Below, piece after piece: positions 56,421 through 64,000 of a DNA stretch of 64,000 bases. Made by a program: the position numbers and the translations under genes. Origin of the DNA: Mesorhabditis belari. Lineage: Eukaryota; Nematoda; Chromadorea; Rhabditida; Rhabditidae. Below the pieces are notes generated by a model. The model did not search any database and had not been told where the DNA came from. It saw nothing but the letters and a program-made list of their open reading frames with translations. The stretch spans positions 124,001-188,000 of the forward strand of contig CAUEEP010000869.1 in NCBI GenBank assembly GCA_958450365.1, given 5' to 3'. The first letter of the stretch is position 1, and the number at the start of each line of letters is the position of its first letter.

Positions 56421-59400
56421 TTAAAATCCCAACGAATGCAAGATTCTATATCCAAAGTAGACAACTTGAGAAATGGGGCGAGCCCCGTTTGGCTCGGGAT
56501 CCTCATGAGTAGGCTGATTCTCGAGGACGCGTCGTTGCTAAAAAAAGCCTCTTTCAATGACTATAAGCAGTGATCTTTGATCAAATAAAGCTTGAGAGAA
56601 AGCTTATGGTAGATCACTTTAAAGTTGACAGATTGACATCTTTTAGAAAACAGCCTATGAGCCAAGTCAAGTCAAAAACTTCTGAAAGTTTTCGCAAACA
56701 ACTTCTTGTCGAAAAATTGAAAGTCAAGCTCTACTTTGGTCTAGTTTAGGTCAGAAAACTTGGGTTTAAAACGTCCTAGCCAAAAGCTCATCCTAATAGG
56801 AAAGGATATTTTTAAACCTGGAAACAAGATCTACCTGAGCCTTTAAATTGAAATACTATTAAAACAAGTTCCTCACTTGGTCTTGTGTCTGCTGTTGTCG
56901 CTCATTCCAAAGTTGGCGCTCTCTTTGCTCCTAAAGATTTTTAGAGATTCATCGAGATTTTTCAACAAACTCTTTCCATTTGATCCAATCGCTCTTGATA
57001 TTCGCGTCTCTGCTCGTTTTCTTCCTAAATAAATTCTTGTTTTTCTTTCTTTGATTGATTGATACGAGTACTGATAGAGTATTGATATGAGTACATTTTA
57101 GTAATCATTCTTAGTACTAGCTATGAACCAAATTTGAATACAATCTTCAAAGAGCATTTAAAGAGCCTGAAGTAAAAAGAAAGCTAGAAATAGAAAACAA
57201 AGTCTGCTATAAGTTTTAGAAATTTCTTTGATTTTCGGCGCCGACTCATTCTCCCCAACCCAATAGGTAGTTAAAGGACCTTATAGGATAAAGCTAATTA
57301 AAGGATGTTAAAGGACCAAGCTATGAAGCTGGTCAAGCTAGAAGCTAGAATAAATAGATGTTTATTGTAATCCTTTCTATATCATTTCTTACATAAACCC
57401 TTTGTTGCCACACTCGATCGACTTTTTCTTGAGCTTCTTGGTGTCGTCTCTCTTCTCGAATAGCGTGCTCTCGTCGTTCTTGATCGTACTGTTCTCGTTG
57501 TCTGAAAAGATTTATGGTGATTATTGGAATGGACTACGGATAAGGTATAACAAATTTTATAACTATAATGCACTGTATTTCTTCCTCGAGTACTCTATTT
57601 TGTAAACTCTCACAATATCTTTTCATTTCAGTCAATTTCCGCTTATGATTTGGTTTAATTACTTAATTACTCAAGTTTTAAATCTCATCAGATCAATGCT
57701 TGATTACTAAATAATTTTCATTATTATTGACGGCTTCTGCACATTTTACAGGCAATTTGCGGATTCCACTTTCGTGGTAGGATTTTGGTTTGTGTGTGAG
57801 ACAAGTGTGAGACTCAAAAAATGGAGGACTGGAGGTGTCCCAGTTTGAGCACTTTCTTCAAAAGAAACCCATTTTGGTGTCAATAGAAAAGTTGTAGAGA
57901 ATCAAAAATTAGGCTTATAGCCAAATTTCCAAAAAGGTACACTTAGTAGTTTCGCTTAAAATGCAAGTTTTGTGAAAATTCGTAACATTTGGCATTTCTT
58001 GAAAACCAGTTTTTGAATCACCAATCCAACTACAACAGCTTCTAAGCCAACATCATGATATCAAGAAATAAAACCCTTTTTTACTATTTCAGTTGAAAGT
58101 TTCTTGGCATGAGAATGACAAAGAAAAGGGCAGACAGATGACAAAATAACCCCACCGAACATCGCTCTCTTTCATATGATTCATTAAGAGTAACATCGCC
58201 TCGTTGTTTTCTTTGTTCGACTCAGCTTTGGCCCGTCGGCGTTGCTCTTCTTCTGAATATTTATTTTTGAAAAAAGAGTAGAGAAATGCTACAGAATTGC
58301 TAAATTCTATTCATTTACCCAAAGCGCTTCTCATTTGCTCGAATTTAGCCTCAGTTTCTGCTTGACGTGCTCCAAATCGTTGCTTCTCATTGACCCGAAG
58401 TTGCTCCATTTTTCCAATTTTATCCATCAATTGTTCCATTCTCAATTTGCCACGAACTTCAGAAACAAAATCGTCTTCACATTTCTAGAAGATACGTTAA
58501 AGAATAAGTCTTTTGTCTTTCTAGTATTCTATTCTTCTGTCTTTTAGCATTTGTTGTACTTGTTTTTGAGTGACTAGTAATAGAAACACATTCATTCTAG
58601 CACATTTATTTCCTTCTGGTGTTAAAAAAATACGGTTGTACGTGTACGATAGTACGGTAAAAGAGTACGGTAAAAGAGTACGGTAAAAGAGTACGGTAGA
58701 AGAGTACGGTAGAAGAGTACGGTAGAAGAGTACGGTCTTGATCAAGAATGATCAGGAATTAAGTGCACCAGAAGAGGTGGGTTTACACAAACGCCTGTAC
58801 CTTGAACGGTGTTGTGAAAGCCTGACGATTGTTGTCGAGAATCTGGGAGATTGTTTGCGGTGAGACGGTCGGCAGTGTGTTCATCACTTCGAGAGTCAAC
58901 TCTAGCTAAAAAATTGAATATTAGAAGGAAATTCGATTCAAGTCATAACCCTTTTTGTTTCATATCGAGTTTGCAACTTCTCCGCACATCTCTGCAAGTT
59001 CACTGAGATCTGTTCGTCGCTTGTTGTAGTGGAGATGCACTAGATATTGGAGATGATTGCAATGATCATTGGACATGATCAATCCTTTCAAAATATTTAA
59101 TGTTTCCAAGTGTAAACCTCTCTCAAATTCCCAATATGCTCTTCAAGGAGTTTCTCGAAAATTTCCTTTCCTTTCCGCTCTAAATTCCTGGCACCGTTTT
59201 CGCGTGTAAGACCTTCGAACTTGACCTAAACAGAATGCAGAGCTTTCTTTTGAATAAGAACTCTTTCTTCCTTCCTTCCTTTCTTCCTTTCTTTCTTTCT
59301 TTCTGTCTTTCTTGATTTTGAATAAGAACTCTCTCTTTCTTTCTATCTTTCTTTCTTTTGAATAAGATTTTATTATTAAACTAAATACAGATAGTTCAAT

Positions 59401-62400
59401 ATATGAGAAAACTGAATACCTTGATCATATTCGAAAGCAGCGTTCGTTTCGTTTCCACCAATTGTGTCTCTTTAGAGAATTCGGAAACAGCTAAGAATTA
59501 AATTTCAAGTTAAATTTGAATTCAACTGTCAGATATCTGTTGTAAATGATTTTAGAACGATTCTAGCTCTAGAAGTTATGAAATCCATGAATTTCCAGCT
59601 TCTGTACTACCTTTTTCAAAAAAAACTCATCGCTTCTGTATTAGCTTGATTGTGTCGCTCGGTGATGAGTGCCGGGTCACCGGGATTGACTAGAGCCTCG
59701 ATGCCTAGCTAAACAAATTGATTTGTTCTGTTCTTTGTGCACAAAAATAGGAACACTCTCCTTGTAGTGGACTTAATTTGTCAATGTTCTTGCGCATATT
59801 TTTATAGTAAAGGCCTAGTAGAAGCACTGACCGAATGGCAACATACTCTAATGGATTGTACGCTGGAAAAGTTGGAAAGATGAGTGATTATGCGCTGGAA
59901 AAGTTAGAGAACTGATTGATTTCTTCATCTGGATCTAGTTAGAACAAGATCTGTTCCAGTGTGCTCTATTTCAACCTCTAATTCCGTATTTTCTCTAAAA
60001 GTAGTGCCCTCTGCTTCTCCCGCCGGCCGAGCCGAGTTGAGGACTATTTTACAGTTCCCAAGCTTTCACAGAAGCTCAACACTCTATTCCCCTACAAGAT
60101 ATCATCGTCAGCTACATTTTCCGACCACACATCGATAGGTTCTAATAAGCGGCTTTCGAGATTTCAATGAATTTAGGCAAAGCTCAGAAAATACGGCTAC
60201 CGCTAGGCATTTCACTCACCCGCATCCCCTGCTCATAAACCAAATAACTCCCATTGACCGCTTCAGCCATTCGAATATCTCTATATCGATTCTCATTATT
60301 TTCCGTTTTTTCCAAGCAACGATCCTGAAACTTTTGTGGAAAGTGATGCTGAGTTTTTTAAACCTGCAATCCCTTTTCGAAATCGTTGAAACGTGATCGC
60401 TTCTCTTCAGCCGTGCCGAAAAATGGGCTGACCAGATAGATCTTAAAAAGATAAAAGATAAAAGAACAAAAAGAAACATTTATGCCTTTGTGCTCTAGCA
60501 AACGCAAGCTATCTAGCACATTAAAGTAGCTCAGCTTCACAGTTTCACCTTCACAGCCTTACCTTCACAGCTTCGCCGCTGATTCTCTTCAATTTCTCTG
60601 CATAGAGTTCAGGTTGGATTGGGTGATGACTGTTTTCTCGGATTAACTTGAAAATTGAAAGTTTAGGAATTAAAATAGAGTCTTTAATTAGATTTTTTTG
60701 AAAGTTTTGAAAAGTTTTTGCTTTCAAACCTGTTCATGTTGTTCGTTGAAAAAGCTTTCAGCAGTAATTCGAGCTTTTTGAAAGTAAAGTTGTGAAGTAG
60801 CCTGTAAAGTGATTAAAAATCATAAAGCGTATCAATTTTTTTAAAAGTTTATATGCCGTAAATACTGTAATAGTACCCCACCCCCTTGTACAGTCGCGTA
60901 GTCGCAGTTTTTAGTATTTCATTTTTTGCAAAGCACCCGTACTTTCAAAAAATGCGTCTTTGGTATCAAAAAATAGCTGAAATTGAGGGCTATTTTTTGA
61001 TACCTAAGCGCGCATTGTAGCATCAACCAGTGTCGAGAAAAACTCGTTCAAAGCTAGACTACACAACACTCCGCACCGTCGTTATGGGGGTGGGGTACTA
61101 TTACAGTATTTACGGTATGTAAAACTCTTTCTTAACATTCTTAACATTGATTTTTCAATCTTAAAAACCAAAACCAGGTACGCTGAGCCGATTGCATGGT
61201 GGTGATTGTGTGTGACGTGGTTAACAAGACTCTGAAAAGTTCAACTTTCTTTCAATTGCCTAATTTCTGTAGAATAGTACTCAAATTTCTTGATACTATA
61301 AGAATTTTGTAAAAATTACTTAAAGATCCCAAAAAAATAGATGGTTTATCTTATCTAAGTTCACCTCTACATGTTCTTTCAGAGTTTCACCAGTCAAAAT
61401 CGTTCCCATCACGTTTTTCGGAACCAAATTATCGAGCACATGGTTGGCACAATCGCATAGAACGGAGAGGAAATCCGAGCCGCAATCTGAAATCGATTTT
61501 GAGTTATCGTATCCAGCTAGAATGCACAGCTGTATCTAGCTAGCGTGCACAGCTGTATCTAGCTAGAATGCACAGCTGCATCCGGCTAGAATGCACAACT
61601 GTATCTAGCTACAGTGTCAAATTTCTGTCACAAAGGAAAGTTCCAAAAGAGGCTGAGACGGTGATGCAAACGCCTATCGGACATGACGAATCCGATTCTG
61701 TTTATTTTTTTCGCACCAGTTCTTTATTCAGCTACCGTACCAACAAACCTTTCACCGGCACTTCGCCACTCGCTCGAATCACCGGCTCAGCTGGTCTGGG
61801 CACCATAAAACATTCAACTTTCTCGAATGAGTCCAAAACACCGGTGAGTAACATTCTCAATTTGGGTGCTTGCTGGGATTGTGCCTGAAAACGTCATAGT
61901 TATTCTAAATTCTAAATTCTAAAGCTTCTAAAGCTTCTAAAGCTTCGAAAGCTTCTAAAGATCCAGGGTTATTCTAAAGAAAATTTTCCGGGACAAGGCC
62001 GATCCAGGCAGTCAGACAAAGCCTGGATCCGCCAAAAGCCAAGCTTGGAGTCTGGGCTAGCCTAGCTAGGTTTACTTGAGTTGGATAAACTCGCAAACAC
62101 TTTACTTTCAACTCCTCAATGTACTCGTTGTCGGGTCCAGCTCGGATCGCATCTCTCACCATTATCAGAAAGTTCTGAATTTTTTTATGAAACTATCTGC
62201 TTTCATTGCTAAACCTCTACCGTAAATAATGTAATTGGACCCCACCCCTCTAATAGTACCCCACCCCTCTAATAGTACCCCACCCCCACCTAACGCGTAA
62301 TTACAAACAACTCTTTTAAAGCGGAAAATTTTCATGTATTTTCAGAAATAGTTTGTATTTTTAATTTTATCCCATAAATTTGTTGTTTTTGAATTTGGGG

Positions 62401-64000
62401 TGGCTACTTTGCGCCAAATTTTTTGCGCAGCTCGCCATAACTTTCTTCTAAGTGGGCAATCTTTATGATTGTAGATCTCAACAAGTGCAACAAAGTAACA
62501 CCAAAATCATAAAGATTGGCCTACTTAGAAGACTTGAACCACTTAGAAGCCACTTGAACTCGGAGGGGATTGATATCGGTTTGGCTGAATGGATACGGGA
62601 TCGTCGAGCCGAGAAGAAACGAGTGACACGCCGGATTATCTGGAATGAAGCGGCTAATCGATTCAAAAAAGCTGAAATTTCTTTCAAAAGAACCCATGGC
62701 TGGATGGAGTCGTTCTTGAGGCGTCACCAACTTTCTTTGAGGGCACCAACAACAACTTGTCAAAAGCTGCCGAGCAAATTTGAGAAGGCCATCGTCGAGC
62801 ACATTCTGAGGCTGAACAAGACAATCAAAGAAGGCGATTACAAGCACATTGTTGCTTGCGATGAGACGGCGGTTTGGCTGGATGCTTCGACGAGCAAGTG
62901 CATCGAAGCGGTTGGAGCCAAAGAAATTGGTGTTAGAGATCAGAGACGGAAATCGGACAGAGACGGAAATCGGACAGAGACGGAAATCGAGGACCTCTTG
63001 GGGCCGCTCGCATCGACGGGATTTCAAGGACATCGAGGAATTGATGATCAAGAAAATGATGAATTCATTGATTCGGATGTTTCTATTGATTTCGCTTGTT
63101 AGTTGTTTTTGTTTCGTTTTGCTGTTAAATGTTCAAATGGTTAAAACCAAGAAAAACTAAAGAAAAAGTTTGCTTTTGAAAAAATTATTTGAATGCATCC
63201 TGATTTGGTAACTTGAACAGTGGTGTAAAATAGTGCCCCACCCTCTAATAGTACCCCACCCTAGCGGGGGGAGGGAAAAATAGTACCCCATGGGGTCCAA
63301 TTACAGTATTTACGGTAGATTATATAAGCTTTAAACAAGCTACAGTACTAACTACAGTACTTAATTATCAGTTACCGTATTCTCTCTAATAGTAGTGCAT
63401 CGTGAGCGTTGCCTAAATTCCTTGAAATCTCGAAAGCCGCTTATTAGAACCCATCGATGTGGGGTTGGAAAATGTAGGTGACGATGAGATCTTGGGATTA
63501 GAGTGTTGAGCTTCTGTGAAAGCTTGGGAACTGTAACTGAACTAAAATAGTTATCAACTCGGCTCGGCGGTTTGCACTACTATTAGAGAGAAAACGGTCG
63601 TCAAGAAATTCAAAAGCTTTCACCTGTCCAACTCTTCCGTCAGCTCTTTGACAAAACGTGATGAACGTGTTGAGCGCGTCAAGATCCTGAGCATCGATTT
63701 GGCTTTTTGTGTTGAAAATCTAGATTTGAAAACTTGTACTATTTCCATTTCGAAAAAAAATTCTACACTTTCTACATTTTTGTCCCTTCAAAAACGACTA
63801 AGAAGGTTTATTTTCGAAAAAGAAAAACTATCACTTGTTTGCTCAAAAAATTATCCCTCCAAAAAAGGCAAAAAAAGGCAACTTCGCATTTTTCTGACAC
63901 CAGAAAAACTCTAATCAGATATTTTTGGTGAAAAATAAAGCAAAAAGGGTTTTCGTTATCAGTTGCTGAAAAATCGTTTTTGAAAGTATTAGGAATTGTG
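56421..64000 (-). CDS. Gene D: GBP-like GTPase, 5' end outside window
   Basis: Copy 3 of the gene C model. Visible from the exon 63719-63624 (SQIDAQDLDALNTF), through 62174-62106 (IMVRDAIRAGPDNE, G4) and 61884-61749, down to the last exon 56537-56421 with the same Pro/Glu-rich tail and no CaaX. The P-loop, G2 and DTQG exons lie beyond 64000. The exon equivalent to gene C 43986-43896 is 90 nt here, in frame. But the exon equivalent to gene C 44654-44558 has an extra base in an A8 run (about 59618), which turns '...MSYFEK' into a stop. A pogo-like element and a MITE sit in its introns. Either a pseudogene or carrying a homopolymer sequencing error. Confidence 0.65.
58650..58740. repeat. Minisatellite AGAGTACGGTA(A/G)A (copy 2)
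   Basis: Counterpart of 43605-43685 with one more unit and a mix of AAAAG and GAAG variants. Confidence 0.85.
60856..61115. mobile_element. Pogo-type MITE (copy 3)
   Basis: Counterpart of 45798-46057 at the same intron position, with TATG on both sides and a perfect right end (GTATTTACGG). Confidence 0.85.
61510..61612. repeat. Minisatellite, about 22-bp unit (copy 3)
   Basis: Four to five units of AGCTGTATCTAGCTAGAATG, fewer than in copies 1 and 2. Confidence 0.85.
62220..63315 (+). mobile_element. Pogo-like DNA transposon, copy 3 only
   Basis: 1096 bp with inverted ends CCGTAAATAATGTAATTGGA / ...CCAATTACAGTATTTACGG, flanked by TA. The empty site AACCTCTAGATTATAT is intact in copies 1 and 2, so insertion followed the last duplication. 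Subterminal repeats of TAGTACCCCACCC occur at both ends. Confidence 0.9.
62452..63102 (+). CDS. Pogo/Tigger-like transposase, truncated
   Basis: 216 codons. An N-terminal HTH-rich region with a CENP-B-type motif (GWMESFLRRHQLSLRAPTT), then the start of the DDE_1 domain with 'IVACDETAVWLD' (first catalytic Asp) and 'VGAKEIGVR'. After about residue 160 it becomes a repeated RRKSDRDGNRTETEI stretch and ends, so the second and third catalytic residues are missing. Non-functional for cleavage, though it could still bind DNA. Start at the first ATG in frame. Confidence 0.75.
   Translation: MGNLYDCRSQQVQQSNTKIIKIGLLRRLEPLRSHLNSEGIDIGLAEWIRDRRAEKKRVTRRIIWNEAANRFKKAEISFKRTHGWMESFLRRHQLSLRAPTTTCQKLPSKFEKAIVEHILRLNKTIKEGDYKHIVACDETAVWLDASTSKCIEAVGAKEIGVRDQRRKSDRDGNRTETEIEDLLGPLASTGFQGHRGIDDQENDEFIDSDVSIDFAC

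Larger units (their letters stand above)
45142..60198. repeat. 15-kb tandem unit, copy 2
   Basis: Full-length unit, homologous to copy 1 on the left and to the partial copy 3 on the right, all in the same orientation. It contains the 5' half of gene C, the plus-strand gene and mariner, and the 3' half of gene D. The stretch about 55020-57400 is almost base-identical to 39980-42350, while intronic satellites differ more. Confidence 0.9.
60199..64000. repeat. 15-kb tandem unit, copy 3 (partial)
   Basis: Continues the array with gene D exons and shared intronic repeats and runs off the right edge. It is closer to copy 2 (shared MITE at 60856-61115), but part of an intron present in copies 1 and 2 (tRNA-like block and flank, about 46690-47285) is deleted near 61710. 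Confidence 0.9.

Noticed and set aside
62521..63051. 176-codon minus-strand frame
   Set aside because: Shadow of the pogo-like transposase on the plus strand; no features of its own.

Overview
The window looks like AT-rich nuclear DNA of a nematode. Introns are short, 3' splice sites are the compact TTTCAG/TTTTAG type, a lone TTTCAG precedes start codons as at spliced-leader sites, and Tc1/mariner, pogo-like and MULE elements fill the introns. The species cannot be named from the sequence. I worked by eye; exon models rest on splice signals, reading phase and homology between copies inside the window.

The main content is a family of large GTPases of the atlastin / guanylate-binding-protein (GBP) type. 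They have an N-terminal G domain (P-loop GxxxxGK[S/T], DTQG, and the family-specific 'RD' G4 motif), a helical middle, a charged coiled coil and, in three members, a C-terminal CSIM prenylation (CaaX) box. From left to right: a scrambled, decayed relative (minus, 1.1-3.8 kb); gene A (minus, 17.0-7.4 kb), about 807 residues in frame but with a MULE transposon in its last exon; gene A' (plus, 22.3-23.9 kb), a complete 283-residue GTPase-less paralogue ending in CSIM; gene B (minus, 35.7-27.0 kb), a G-domain half joined to a CSIM half with the middle missing; gene C (minus, 50.7-41.4 kb); and gene D (minus, from beyond 64 kb to 56.4 kb).

Genes B, C and D lie in a head-to-tail array with a period of about 15.05 kb (30.4-45.1, 45.1-60.2 and 60.2-64 kb). 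Each unit also holds a plus-strand gene I do not recognise, interrupted by a mariner. Insertions present in some copies and absent from others, with clean empty sites, give relative ages: copies 2 and 3 share a pogo-type MITE that copy 1 lacks, and only copy 3 has a pogo-like element of about 1.1 kb.

The left half is organised around inverted repeats. The 3' ends of A and A' face outwards in inverted arms (about 5.9-7.4 and 23.8-25.4 kb). Between them are tRNA-derived repeats, a palindrome of LINE endonuclease fragments and a mariner. A second inverted duplication, about 1 kb per arm, carries one G-domain exon of gene B in both orientations.

The most notable points are a phase-enforced, mutually exclusive duplicated exon pair in gene A, removal of the gene A CaaX box by a young and apparently intact MULE, the GTPase-less CaaX paralogue, and loss of the CaaX end in genes C and D.
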